A DNA stretch of 57,941 nt, from assembly GCA_963796125.1 (NCBI GenBank), contig CAWCKM010000035.1, positions 1-57,941 on the forward strand. Reading direction: 5' to 3'. Position 1 is the first letter of the stretch. Every line of letters starts with the position of its first letter. The translations under genes were made by a program, and so were the position numbers. This DNA is from DASPRG01 sp963796125 (GTDB lineage Bacteria; Nitrospirota; Thermodesulfovibrionia; Thermodesulfovibrionales; SM23-35). Positions 1 through 9,002 of this stretch are shown here, piece after piece. The notes under the pieces were generated by a model. The model saw nothing but the letters and a program-made list of their open reading frames with translations, did not search any database and had not been told where the DNA came from.

Positions 1-561
1 CTCCCGGTAGTCGTGGTCGGTGTCCACGTCGTGCAGCACGTGCGGGTCCTCCACCGGCAGCAGCAGGGTGGCGAAGCCGGCCAACACGTCGCGCAGGGTC
101 TGTCCCGGCGAGGCGGCGGCCGCGGCGCGCGCTACCGCCCCGGAGAGCAGGAGCGGGTGGCCCTTCTTGCCCCGGTACTTGGGAATGACCGCGTCCGCGG
201 GCGGGGCCTCCAGGAGCCGCTGGTAGGTGTCCGGCGAAACCAGGGGCATGTCGGCCAGGGCCAGAAAGAAACGCGGCGTGCGCACGGCGGCCGCCCCGCA
301 TTGCAGCGAGGAGAGCATCCCATCCTGGAAGCGGGGGTTCACCGCCACCTCCACCCGCTCCCGGTCCCGGAACAGGGCGAGGATTTCCCCGGCGCGGAAG
401 CCGGCCACCACGATCACCCGCGCGCTGGCGGACAGCGCCGCGGCCGCGCTGGCCTCGACCATGGTGGCCCCGCCGCAGGGAAGCAGCATCTTCCAGTCCG
501 TACTCCGGCTGGACAGGCCGGCGGCCAGCAGCACGCAGTCGCAGGGTTCCACGCCGCTCAC
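1..561 (-). CDS. MobA/MocA-like molybdenum cofactor nucleotidyltransferase, 3'-truncated by the window edge
   Basis: About 187 codons are visible from a GTG start at 561; the gene runs off the left edge. The N-terminus has the nucleotide-binding signature LLAAGLSSR, followed by a Lys-containing stretch (WKMLLPCGG), then NPRFQDGMLSSLQCG, the metal-binding ALADMPLV, and KYRGKKGHPLLL, and ends near DVDTDHDY. This order is that of the NTP-transferase family that adds CMP or GMP to molybdopterin (MocA, MobA, CoxI-associated proteins); GHP in the C-terminal third fits MocA best. Codon use is strongly GC-rich, unlike everything after about 953. The plus-strand ORFs here are antisense shadows. Exact substrate (CTP or GTP) cannot be told from sequence alone. 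Confidence 0.8.
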   Translation of the reverse strand, partial: MSGVEPCDCVLLAAGLSSRSTDWKMLLPCGGATMVEASAAAALSASARVIVVAGFRAGEILALFRDRERVEVAVNPRFQDGMLSSLQCGAAAVRTPRFFLALADMPLVSPDTYQRLLEAPPADAVIPKYRGKKGHPLLLSGAVARAAAAASPGQTLRDVLAGFATLLLPVEDPHVLHDVDTDHDYRE

Positions 562-588
562 GCTACCAGAACGGGAATGAAAAAGCTA

Positions 589-617
589 TTGACATCCGGC
601 GCGGCCTGTGTCATGCT
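589..617 (+). promoter_or_regulatory. Possible sigma-70 promoter upstream of the terminator cluster
   Basis: A perfect TTGACA (589-594) is followed after 17 bases by CATGCT (612-617), a weak -10. Transcription from here would start near 624 and meet the first intrinsic terminator at 658-684, giving an RNA of about 60 nt, or read on into pyrF. Weak -10, so low confidence. Confidence 0.3.
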
Positions 618-657
618 TCCTGCAACCTATGATTCCACGGACTAATCGAATACAACC

Positions 658-684
658 ACTCCGGCGACGCCGGAGTTTTTTTTT
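658..684 (+). terminator. Intrinsic terminator
   Basis: An 8-bp stem ACTCCGGC / GCCGGAGT with a GAC loop is followed by a run of nine T including the last stem base. No complete gene precedes it on this strand in the window. Confidence 0.8.
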
Positions 685-715
685 GATCTTTTTTAGGCCG
701 AGAGGACCGGGGTGT

Positions 716-742
716 GGGAGCCGAAAGGTTCCCGTTTTTTTT
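716..742 (+). terminator. Intrinsic terminator, first of a near-identical pair
   Basis: Stem GGGAGCC / GGTTCCC (one G-T pair) with a GAAA tetraloop, then G and eight T. It is a sister of the hairpin 36 bases downstream. Confidence 0.75.
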
Positions 743-751
743 CCCGCCGAG

Positions 752-778
752 GGGAGCCGAGAGGCTCCCATTTTTTTT
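752..778 (+). terminator. Intrinsic terminator immediately upstream of pyrF
   Basis: Perfect 7-bp stem GGGAGCC / GGCTCCC with a GAGA loop, then A and eight T, ending only 20 bases before the pyrF start codon. Its position suggests transcription attenuation of pyrF, or insulation from upstream read-through. Confidence 0.78.
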
Positions 779-798
779 GCCCAGAAGGGGGGAAGGTC

Positions 799-953
799 AT
801 GAAAACGAGCGCGAATCAGGGATTCTTCGCCAGGCTGGAAAAGTCCTGCCGCGACAAGTGCAGCCTGCTGTGCGTGGGACTGGACCCGCGCCTGGGGGAG
901 GCGGAGCGCCGGGACCCGGCCGCGGCCATCGAGGCCCAGAACCGGAGGCTGAT
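799..953 (+). CDS. pyrF: Orotidine 5'-phosphate decarboxylase, N-terminal fragment
   Basis: About 51 codons from an ATG at 799, preceded by GGGGGGAAGG as ribosome binding site. The diagnostic N-terminal strand SLLCVGLDPRLGEAE, carrying the first catalytic-site Asp of the OMP decarboxylase TIM barrel, is present, followed by an AAAIEAQNRRLI helix. PyrF makes UMP in pyrimidine synthesis and is normally 230-300 residues, so four fifths are missing. The reading frame ends at the composition break near 953, where uvrA on the other strand also ends. GC-rich codon use matches the upstream nucleotidyltransferase gene, so both come from the same foreign fragment. Confidence 0.75.
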
Positions 954-960
954 ATGACCA
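945..960. other. Chimeric junction between GC-rich and AT-rich DNA
   Basis: To the left, GC-rich DNA carries pyrF reading rightwards; to the right, AT-richer DNA carries uvrA reading leftwards. Both genes lose similarity to their families within the same few bases (pyrF after ...NRRLI, uvrA after DMGPGAG). No transposon end or target duplication is visible. An assembly join is the simplest explanation. Confidence 0.75.
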
Positions 961-2351
961 GCGCCAGGCCCCATGTCCACGATATGATCTGCCCACTTTA
1001 TGGTCTCCTCATCATGCTCAACAATAATTACGGTATTGCCAGCATCACGTATGAAAGAGAGGCTTTCAAGGAGTTTTATGGTGTCCCTTGGGTGCATGCC
1101 AATAGTTGGTTCATCAAGCACATAGAGAACCCCTGTCAGGGAAGAACCCAGTTGTGCTGCAAGCCTTATCCTCTGCGACTCTCCACCTGCAAGCGTGAGG
1201 GATGACCTGTCAAGGGTGAGATAACCAAGCCCTACCTTACAGAGGAAATGAAGCCTGTCCTTAACTTCTTTGAGAACCCGATGTGCAATTGTCTGTTCTC
1301 TTTCAGAGAGTGTTAGATTGTTAATAAAAAGAAGTGCATCCTCTGCGGACATCTTTGCAAATTCCCCTATATTTATATTCTGTATCTTTATATTGAGTGC
1401 TTCCCTTTTCAATCTCAGTCCGTTACAGAGCCTGCAGACTTTATGTTCTTCAGGCGCTGCAGACTCCTCCCGGAATTGAGTCGTAACGACTTCAAGGTTC
1501 TCAAAACCAAGCCCTTTGCATCTTGGGCAGGCTCCCTGCATGCTGTTGAAAGAGAAAAACATGGGATTTATCTCAGGGTAACTGATACCGCACTTGGAAC
1601 AGGCCATAGTTTTTGAAAACAGAATATCTCTGTTTTCATCAATCAAATTAATTATCACAGTATCCGAATAACGGAGGGCTGTTTCAACTGCTTCCTTTAT
1701 CTGTCGTTCAATTCCCGGTTTTATAATAAACCTATCTATAACTATCTCTATCGTGTGACGTTTTTGTTTCTTGAGAATGATATCCTGTGTCAGGTCCATC
1801 ATCTTACTATCTATCCGGGCCCTTATGAATCCTTCTCTTCTCATTTGCTGAAGTTCTTTCCTGTATTCACCCTTTCTGTCTCTGACTATCGGAGCTAAAA
1901 TCTGAAGACGGCTGCCGTGGGGTAAGGACATAACAGATTTGATGATGTCCCTGGATTCCTGTTTTGCTATAAGGGAACCGCAATTGTAACAGAACGGCTT
2001 GCCGATTCTTGTATAAAGGACACGCATGTAGTTATATATCTCGGTAATAGTTCCAACTGTAGAGCGGGGGCTTCTTACAACTGTTTTTTGGTCTATGGCA
2101 ATAGACGGAGATAAGCCTTCGATATAGTCAACATCAGGTTTTCGGAGTTGTTCAAGAAATTGTCTTGCATATGCTGAAAGACTTTCTACATAACGCCTCT
2201 GTCCCTCTGCATAAATCGTATCAATGGCAAGAGACGATTTGCCCGAACCTGACGGACCTGTTATTACCGTTATAGCATCTCTGGGTATGGTGAGGTCAAT
2301 ATTCTTGAGGTTGTGCTCTCTTGCACCCTTTATGGTGATAAAATCCAGCAT
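954..2351 (-). CDS. uvrA: Excinuclease ABC subunit A, N-terminal half only
   Basis: About 465 residues of the roughly 940 expected. Visible in order: ITIKGAREHNLKNI, Walker A ITGPSGSGKSSLA, the YVESLSAYARQFL segment, GLSPSIAIDQK, zinc-finger Cys pairs (CYNC; CSKCG and CPRCKG; CRLC), the ABC signature LAGGESQRIRLA, Walker B VLDEPTIGMH, and the H-loop IIVEHDE. This is ATPase domain I with its insertion domain; the second ATPase domain is absent because the DNA changes identity near 953. UvrA recognises bulky DNA lesions as a dimer and loads UvrB. The ATG at 2351 gives the usual N-terminus. It is divergent from the DUF1573-type gene with only 49 bases between the two start codons. Confidence 0.93.
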
Positions 2352-2400
2352 GAAGAAAAATTGTGTTTCCTTTTTTAAGGATATATTGTAATATAACTGT

Positions 2401-2861
2401 ATGAAAAAGATCCTTGTATTAATATTTTTACTCCTTTTCCCGGCTATCTCCTTTTCACAGCCTTCAATAGTTTTTAATACAGAAACCTTCGATTTTGGGA
2501 CGATAACCCAAAGCAGAAAAAATTGAACATACGTTCGATTTTAAAAATGGCGGTAATGAGGAACTTGTTATACAGAGGCTGTCAACCTGGTTGAGGATGT
2601 GCTGCTGTAGTGGCTAGTTCGAGCCGCCTGAAGCCAGGAGAGGAAGGAAAGATTGTTGCAACGATAGATATAAAAGGCAAAATAGGTTTTCTTACCAAGA
2701 CAGTAAAAGTTTTTACTAATGACCCTCAAAAGCCGGCAGTAAATCTTGTTCTCAAGGCTCTCATAAAGGTACAGCCTGCTTCTCCCTCGCAGCCGACTCC
2801 CTCATCACAGCCAGTTTCTCCGTCGCAGCCTGCTTCCCCATCACAACCTGCTTCTCAATAG
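2401..2861 (+). CDS. Exported DUF1573-type protein, frameshifted
   Basis: The ATG at 2401 opens a signal peptide (MKKILVLIFLLLFPAISFS) followed by FNTETFDFGTI, the start of a DUF1573-type immunoglobulin-like domain. A run of six A near 2517 shifts frame; the next piece reads EHTFDFKNGGNEELVI, then a second disturbance occurs near 2590 where the family's Ser-Cys-Gly-Cys stretch should lie, and the third piece (from about 2606) reads SSRLKPGEEGKIVATIDIKGKIGF to a Pro-Ser-Gln repeat tail (PSQP units). Pieces in order restore one domain of normal length, so the breaks are probably sequencing indels. Role unknown; such domains are periplasmic or surface exposed. Confidence 0.6.
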
Positions 2862-2883
2862 TAATAGCATAGTAAAATATAGC

Positions 2884-3609
2884 ATGCTCACATTTTCACA
2901 CATATCTCGTTTTGTTCTGCCATGCCTTTTTTGTCTTCTGTTTTTTACAGTTTCTATGGACTTTGATCCATACCTTCAGAAGCGAAAGGCAATGGTGGAA
3001 AATGATATTAAAGGGAGAGGAATTAAGGATAAAAAAGTTCTGGATGTGATGGGGAGGATTCCGAGGCACCTTTTTGTGGATGAAAATCTGAGAGAAAGGG
3101 CATATGCGGATTATCCGCTACCAATAGGGGAAGGTCAGACAATATCACAACCGTATGTTGTTGCCCTGATGACAGAAGCATTAATGTTAAAACCGACAGA
3201 CAAGGTGCTTGAGATAGGCACAGGTTCAGGGTATCAGGCAGCGGTACTGGCAGAGATCGTAAAAGAAGTTTGTACCATAGAGATAAGGAAATCACTTGCA
3301 GACATGGCAATGAAGAGGCTTAAGGAACTCGGCTATAAAAATGTAAAGGTAAAGTATGCTGACGGTTATTTTGGTTGGGAAGAATATGCACCATTTGATG
3401 CGATAATTATAACTGCAGCAGCAAACCATATTCCCACACCATTAATTAAACAACTGAAAGAAGGTGGAAGACTTATAATACCTCTTGGAAGTACGGTTTA
3501 TTACCAGGTCATGACCGTCGCAACAAAGAAAAAAGGTGAACTCGATGTCGTACAGATGGGTTCTGTGGCCTTTGTTCCGATGATTGGAGAGGCATTGAAG
3601 AAAAAGTGA
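2884..3609 (+). CDS. pcm: Protein-L-isoaspartate O-methyltransferase
   Basis: 241 residues. Family landmarks: RIPRHLFV, the GEGQTISQPYVVALM segment that positions the isoaspartyl peptide, and SAM-binding motif I LEIGTGSGYQAAVL, followed by FDAIIITAAA and EGGRLIIPLG. It methylates isoaspartyl residues with S-adenosylmethionine to start repair of aged proteins. The first 24 residues form a hydrophobic segment (LPCLFCLLFFTVS) that the cytosolic enzyme lacks; either this is an exported or membrane-anchored form, or translation begins at the second Met (2956). Neither start has a clear ribosome binding site. Follows the DUF1573-type gene by 23 bases. Confidence 0.92.
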   Translation: MLTFSHISRFVLPCLFCLLFFTVSMDFDPYLQKRKAMVENDIKGRGIKDKKVLDVMGRIPRHLFVDENLRERAYADYPLPIGEGQTISQPYVVALMTEALMLKPTDKVLEIGTGSGYQAAVLAEIVKEVCTIEIRKSLADMAMKRLKELGYKNVKVKYADGYFGWEEYAPFDAIIITAAANHIPTPLIKQLKEGGRLIIPLGSTVYYQVMTVATKKKGELDVVQMGSVAFVPMIGEALKKK

Positions 3610-3713
3610 GGAAGAAGTATCGAAAAATAAATTTTTTCACAACATCCGCATTATCTTAAATGCATTTTTTGTTTTAAATCTGTTCAAATTCTACATCCAC
3701 AATATTTTATGCT

Positions 3714-3842
3714 ATTATCTTCAAAGATCTCAAAAGTTGTTTAAGTTTTTACCCTTCCTGGATTCCCGTTTCCACGGAATGAGTCATTACTGCAAGGCAG
3801 GAATCGGAATTTCGACCATTGGAACAGAGTTTGTTATGAATA
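3714..3842 (+). repeat. Dispersed repeat element, family A, copy 1
   Basis: Left end ATCTTCAAAGATCTCAAAAG..., right end CCATTGGAACAGAGTTTG-TTATGAATA, with a palindromic core containing GGATTCC/GGAATGA-type arms. The same two ends frame copies at 13713-13892, 24313-24561 and, inverted, 54809-54972. Between convergent genes here. Confidence 0.7.
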
Positions 3843-3879
3843 CAATAGGCTAAAGGTTGTTGCTATACCCTTTTATAAC

Positions 3880-5448
3880 TCAGTTTGATTTTCTTAGAAA
3901 TATTTGCAGAGTAACAAAGGCCAATATGTAGGTTAATGCTCCCAACCAAAGCACAATTTTGAATCCAAAAGCCATTGCTAACATTATAGTCAGGATTGGA
4001 GCGAGGACAGAGAAACACCCGTTTATTGCCCATGCCCATGATACAAGGGACTTATTTTTCTCTGAGAGGATACTCAGCCCTGTGGGAAAAGGGATGCCCA
4101 TAAGAAGCCCAAGGGGGAGGAGAGTAAAGAATACCAGAACAATCTTAACATTGATTACAAAGGAAGAAATGACATCCATAATGGAAGGAAGAATAATGCT
4201 ATAAAGAACAATGAGAATGGAGAGTGCAAAAAGGACAAGTGAACTTTTCAAAGCAAAGACCCTGTAACTTAAAAGACTCCCGATACCAGAACTTATGAGT
4301 ATAGATGTGAGAACGATGGCGAAGGCATAAGATGGGTTTTCAAGGGGGAGAATACATTTCTGGATGAGAGATATTTCCACGAACATGAATCCAAGGCCGA
4401 GAAAGGCAAAATAAGGAAGGAATTTTTTTTCTTTGTCATTGCGAGTCCGCCAAAAGGCGGACGAAGCAATCGCATCTTTAGTTTTTGTTATTGAGTTTAG
4501 AGATTGCTTCGTCGGTCGTAACGACCTCCTCGCAATGACTTCTGATTGTTTTGAAAAAGCTGGAAGAATTATAAGGACTAAGCTTAATAATAATACCTGG
4601 ATAAAGATTACCGGGAGTATATATCCTTCTTCGATAAAATACTGCCATTTCCCCCCCATGAGTTTAAGAGTCTCCCTGACGTTTTTAAGTTTGAGGTAAT
4701 AATTGAAGAATGGATAATCATCACGGACTGGATTTATATCAAAGATATAATCATTTATAAACTCTGCCCGTGTTGAAGAAGATAAGATTTTTTCAAAAGC
4801 CATGTAATAATCATTTGAAGGCATTTTGACATATATGTTTGTCTCTTCTTCCCTTATCCCTGGATAGTATATGACATCAAACCGTCTGTTTTTTGAAAAC
4901 TCTTTAAGAACACCAATTTCATGAAGGGTTAGAGGTGATTTTTTTACGAGGATGCTTATACTACCCCAGCTTCGAACAGCTATGACATGTTCTTTAACAT
5001 TTTTCAGCCCAAGTTCTTCCATAGCAGAAACTATGGTATTAATGAGCCTTAATTCCATTCTCGGAGGGGGTAATATGTAAAGGGTGATACCTAAGATACC
5101 ATTTGGTTTTAGACGGGCTATGTATTCTCTGAAAGCCTCAACAGTAAATTTATAATCCTCTGAAATCCCAAAAGTACCAGAGGGTGCTGAGCCCATTAAT
5201 GAAATATCGATAATGTCGAATTTCCTGTTGCTTTTTCTTAGCCATGACCTTCCGAGTCCTGACCATGTATTATCCCTGTATATATTGCCGGAGAAATCTT
5301 CATAATCGTCTCTGATAATCTTTATCAGGAGAGGGTTGGATTCTACCTTATATATATTTTTGGGGCCGTAATGCGTTGCGACAAGAACCTGAAGACCTCC
5401 TTTTGGATCAAGGATCAGGACGTTCCTGTTGCTTGAAATCCTCCCCAT
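3880..5448 (-). pseudogene. Membrane spermidine-synthase-like protein, C-terminal half
   Basis: 522 codons. Residues 1-270 are a Rossmann methyltransferase/aminopropyltransferase-like domain (NVLILDPKGG, IDISLMGSAPS, LKPNGILGITLY); residues 280-520 are membrane helices (for example FALSILIVLYSIILPSIM, GIPFPTGLSIL). It continues the ORF at 5459-6385: the two halves of one fused MFS-type/spermidine-synthase-like protein are parted by a palindromic repeat at 5440-5482 that brings a TAG stop and a frame change. A second repeat at 4434-4541 is translated in frame as an insert around SEVIARRSLRPTKQSL between two helices. Family members have about 12 helices and unproven substrates. The ATG at 5448 lies inside the repeat, so an independently made protein is possible but unlikely. 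Confidence 0.7.
4434..4541. repeat. Palindromic repeat (TCATTGCGAG family B) inside a coding region
   Basis: Begins TTGTCATTGCGAGTCCGCC and ends CTCCTCGCAATGAC; the inner arms GCGGACGAAGCAATCG and GATTGCTTCGTCGGTCG also pair. It does not break the minus-strand frame and adds about 36 residues (RND...LRPTKQSL type) to the encoded protein. Relatives occur at 30801, 41414, 52262 and 54298. Confidence 0.85.
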
Positions 5449-5482
5449 CCCCCCTTTGCTAAAGTGGGGTCAAAGGGGGATT
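5440..5482. repeat. Palindromic repeat (CCCCTTTG...CAAAGGGG family C) splitting a gene
   Basis: CCTCCCCATCCCCCCTTTG and CAAAGGGGGATTA arms around a short loop. The 43-base insert is not a multiple of three and contributes a TAG in the frame of the upstream half of the spermidine-synthase-like gene. Confidence 0.85.
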
Positions 5483-6385
5483 ACGTATTTCATAGGGAAG
5501 GGCAGATGGAAGGTATCTGAGAAATCTCAGAGTTTCTCTGTCATATACACTTGTTATAGCATTCATTTCACTACCATCTATTGAAAGTCCAATTTGTTCA
5601 GGAAGTGTATCGAGGTACCTGAGACTCAGGCCTGGTGCAAAACGTACTGCGGGACTCTTGAAGGTATCTATTCTTGAAAAGGGGCTGAAATATGTTTTGA
5701 GATGTTCTGCCCCCGGATATTTCAGAGCTACCTGCAGCCCCTTGTACGGAGACATTCTGAGACTAACGAATGAGGGAAGATGTAGTAGGAGGGTGAGATT
5801 TAAAAAGATACATATGAGAGAGACCGCTTTCAGCCACTTATTGGAGACCATAAATGATGCTATGAGTGCGATTGAGGAAAGGATGAAGACAGCTCTCTCA
5901 GGGCCGGTGATTGTCATGGCATACAGGATTATGATTGAACCTGTACCTGCGCCAAGAAGGTCTGCACCATAAACAATACTGGATTTTTCACCCATTGAGG
6001 AGAAGGCTGTGGCAATGATTAGTCCTGTAAAGAAAAATGGTAATGAGAGGGTTATGTAATAAAGGCTGATATAAAACAACTGCATTTTTTCCCATGAAAG
6101 CCTCACAGGATCAAACGGTATCAGGTTTGAAAGTATGTAACTCATTGAGATTCCGATACCAAGCAGAAGACTGTATAAACCTATATAAGAAAGGTTTTTC
6201 AGTCTTGGATACAAAGTCAGTACTGTTCCACTTGCGCCGATTCCAAGCATGGCTATGCTTATGACCATGAAGGCAAAGTGATACCATAAAGAGACCGAGA
6301 ATATTCGTGTAAGGGTTATCTCATAGGCAAGACTTGATAAAGAGCAGAGGAAGATGACAAGGAATATCCTTGGGGTTATACTCAT
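5459..6385 (-). pseudogene. Membrane spermidine-synthase-like protein, N-terminal half
   Basis: 308 codons from an ATG at 6385. At least six hydrophobic helices in the first 220 residues (IFLVIFLCSLSSLAYEITL, FAFMVISIAMLGIGASG, LPFFFTGLIIATAF) are followed by a soluble stretch (SRIDTFKSPAVRF, IGLSIDGSEMNA) typical of the start of the aminopropyltransferase-like domain. The last residues NPPLTPL are encoded by the family C repeat at 5440-5482, and the domain carries on in the next ORF as SSNRNVLILDPKGG. Active-site function therefore needs the two halves in one chain; as sequenced it is a broken gene. Divergent from the EamA gene with about 70 bases between. Confidence 0.7.
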
Positions 6386-6456
6386 AGTTCACTTTAATAT
6401 ACTTCAACCATCTTTTCTTTTCTTGACAACCTGATTGTATGCATGCAGGCTATAGT

Positions 6457-7335
6457 ATGGAGTATTCCTGGGTTTTGCTTTCATTAATCGCAGCGTTTAC
6501 ACTTGCAACAAGCGATGCCCTTACGAAAAAGACTCTTACCTCTCACAATGAGTATATTGTCGCATGGTTAAGGCTTGTTTTTTCACTGCCCTTGTTACTT
6601 ATCGTCTTTTTATTCATACCTATGCCTGAACTTGATAGGCAATTTTATACTGCCTTTGCTCTTTCTCTGCCTCTGGAAATAGTATCAATTATTTTATATA
6701 TAAAGGCATTACGGCTTTCACCATTAAGCCTTACCCTTCCGTTTCTTGCACTGACGCCGGTTTTTCTTATCTTTGTTTCATATGTCATACTTGGAGAGAG
6801 AGTTTCCTCTGTGGGTGCCATAGGGATTCTGTTCATTGCAGCAGGGAGCTATGCCCTCAATATCAGCAAAATAAGGGAAGGCATATTTGAGCCCCTCAGG
6901 GCAATAACCAGAGAGAGGGGTTCTGTTTTGATGATAGGGGTAGCACTGATTTACAGTCTTACTGCATCTCTCGGCAAAATGGCTATACAGCATTCTTCGC
7001 CACTGTTTTTCGGTACTACGTACTTTACAGCATTGGCCCTCTTTTTTGCCCCTATTGCACTATATAAACAAAATAAACATAAAGGTGTAAAGATAGAGGG
7101 GAAAACAATCCGCTCAGTCATTTTACCCGGAATCTTTTACTCCCTTATGGTGGTTTCCCATATGATTGCAATAAGCCTTGCCAAAGTAGCATATGTCATA
7201 TCCGTAAAAAGGATGAGCCTTATTATCGGAATCTTGTATGGCTATCTTTTTTTTAAGGAGAAACATATAGGTGAACGATTCATTGGAGCACTGTTGATGT
7301 TCATAGGATTCATTCTGGTTGTCACCGCATCTTAA
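6457..7335 (+). CDS. EamA/DMT-family permease
   Basis: About 292 residues with ten predicted membrane helices arranged as two EamA repeats (residues about 5-137 and 155-292). Repeat signatures are visible: LRLSPLSLTLPFLALTPVFLIFVSYVILGE and SLAKVAYVISVKRMSLIIGILYGYLFFKE. Members move metabolites such as amino acids, nucleotides or sugars; the substrate here is unknown. The ATG at 6457 is preceded by CAGG at fair spacing; an upstream in-frame ATG at 6439 would add MHAGYS but has no ribosome binding site. Stands alone between repeats. Confidence 0.85.
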   Translation: MEYSWVLLSLIAAFTLATSDALTKKTLTSHNEYIVAWLRLVFSLPLLLIVFLFIPMPELDRQFYTAFALSLPLEIVSIILYIKALRLSPLSLTLPFLALTPVFLIFVSYVILGERVSSVGAIGILFIAAGSYALNISKIREGIFEPLRAITRERGSVLMIGVALIYSLTASLGKMAIQHSSPLFFGTTYFTALALFFAPIALYKQNKHKGVKIEGKTIRSVILPGIFYSLMVVSHMIAISLAKVAYVISVKRMSLIIGILYGYLFFKEKHIGERFIGALLMFIGFILVVTAS

Positions 7336-7690
7336 AATATTTGGTTCTTCAGGAAATTGTGTAGATAAATTTTACACCCTGCGGTCTCTGCCGAAGGGTT
7401 CTTCACAAAGCCCCCCTTTGGAAAAGGGGGGTGAGGGGGGATTTAAAAGGAACGATGCTACGTTATAACAGAGACTTGAAGAAAAAATGTTCCGAGATCA
7501 CTCAGAGAAAACATGACTGAATATGGTGGTCTTTGTGATTCTTAAAATCTCCCCTATCCCCTGGTTTTCCAAAGAGGGGTTTCAAAGTATCCAAAGAAAA
7601 GCCTGGAAAACCAAATATATAGAATTTAAATAAGTAAATTTAGAATTACTGTTTCTGTGCTTTTAGCTCTCTAATGTTATACAATACGCC
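7336..7690. other. Repeat-rich intergenic region
   Basis: Holds a family D palindrome (7377-7398, CCCTGCGG...CCGAAGGG), a family C hairpin (7411-7444, CCCCCCTTTGGAAAAGGGGGG) and a second family C copy (7546-7583). The D-then-C order with the same TTCTTCAC linker recurs in inverted order near 55163-55313. No gene seen. Confidence 0.75.
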
Positions 7691-8994
7691 ATGCCAAATG
7701 TCCTGATCATTTCTGACGAGGCTGAAGAACTCTATACATTATTTCGATCTGTAAAGGTTACCCTGAAAAAGCAGGATTCAGAACAGAAGGTCAATGTCAC
7801 GGGAGAATACTTCAGTCAGTCTCTGGGAAATATGATATAGCATTCCTTGACCTCAATACCAGAGGATGGCAGCAGAGAATTTTGGAACTGAGACAGAGAA
7901 TGCCGGTCATAGCCTTTTCAAGTCCTGATTTAAAAATGGCAGTTGAGGCAATGAAACTTGGTGCCTGTGATTTCCTTGAGAAGCCACTTACCAGCGATGT
8001 CCTCAGTGATGTGATAAGCAAACATAAAAAGAAGATTCTTGGTCATGCCTATGGTTTTGACGAACTGATTGGGAGAAGTAAAGTTATGCAGGAGATTTTT
8101 GGTGTGATAAAGAAGGCTGCAGTGAGTGAAAGCAATGTGCTTATTACAGGGGAAAGTGGAACTGGTAAAGAACTTGTTGCAAGGTCGATCCACCGGTGGA
8201 GTCCAAGAAAAGATAAACCCTTTATGACTTTGAACTGCAGCGCCATCCCTGATACCCTGCTTGAGTCAGAGCTGTTCGGTTTTGAAAAAGGAGCTTTTAC
8301 CGGAGCGAATTATACAAAAAAGGGTCTTCTTGAACTTGCAAATGCAGGAACTGCATTTTTTGATGAGATCGGGGATGTCTCTCATCTGTTTCAGACAAAG
8401 ATTTTAAGGGTTATTCAAGAGGGCGAGATCATGAGAATTGGTGGATCTCATCCTCTAAAAGTCGATGTAAGAATTATCTCTGCTTCTAACAAAGACCTGA
8501 AGGAAGCCTGTAAAAAAGACATATTCAGGGAGGATTTGTTTTACAGGCTGAATGTGATTAACATCCATATCCCACCGCTACGGGAGAGGAAAGAGGACAT
8601 ACCCCTCCTGGTTGAACATTTTATTTTAAAACATGCCCCCAAAAGGAAAGATATGTGGGTAAAGGGTATCAGTGATGACGCCATAGATATTCTCATGGAC
8701 TATTCTTATCCTGGGAATGGAAGAGAGCTGGAAAATATTATCGAAAGGGCAATATCGTTCACAAATAGCCCTGAAATACTCCCTTCTGATTTGCCATCAT
8801 ATGTATTGAAATCCCCTTTTAAGAAGAAAACTTACACACCTAAACTGAAAAAATCACTTGCAGAATTTGAAAAAGAAATAATTTGGTCAGCTTTGCAGGA
8901 ATCTCGTGGAAATATATCAAAAGCTGCAGCAGCCCTTGGTATCTTTCGTCAACAACTCCAGAGAAAGATAAAGAATCATAAAATAGCAACATAA
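7691..8994 (+). CDS. Sigma-54-dependent response regulator (NtrC family), frameshifted in the receiver domain
   Basis: The ATG at 7691 starts a receiver domain (MPNVLIISDEAEELYTLF); a frameshift near 7800 leads into KYDIAFLDLNTRG, whose Asp is the likely phosphoacceptor, then PVIAFS and FLEKPLTSD (conserved Lys). The AAA+ domain follows: IGRSKVMQEIF, Walker A GESGTGKE, the sigma-54-contacting loop ELFGFEKGAFTGA, Walker B AFFDEIGD, the arginine finger region FREDLFYRLNV and PPLRERKEDI. The C-terminus is a Fis-type helix-turn-helix (RGNISKAAAALGIFRQQLQRKIK). No histidine kinase is adjacent. A sigma-54-type promoter with two upstream inverted repeats follows at 9003-9150, so the operon downstream is the probable target. 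Confidence 0.9.
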
Positions 8995-9002
8995 AGTTAC
9001 GC

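Noticed and set aside
13..645. Long plus-strand ORF of 210 codons in the GC-rich fragment
   Set aside because: Antisense shadow of the minus-strand MobA/MocA-like gene, whose motifs are clear; GC-rich DNA gives long spurious frames.
6423..6457. TTGACA upstream of the EamA gene as a promoter
   Set aside because: No -10-like hexamer at 16-18 bases; the only candidate, TATAGT, lies 22 bases away.
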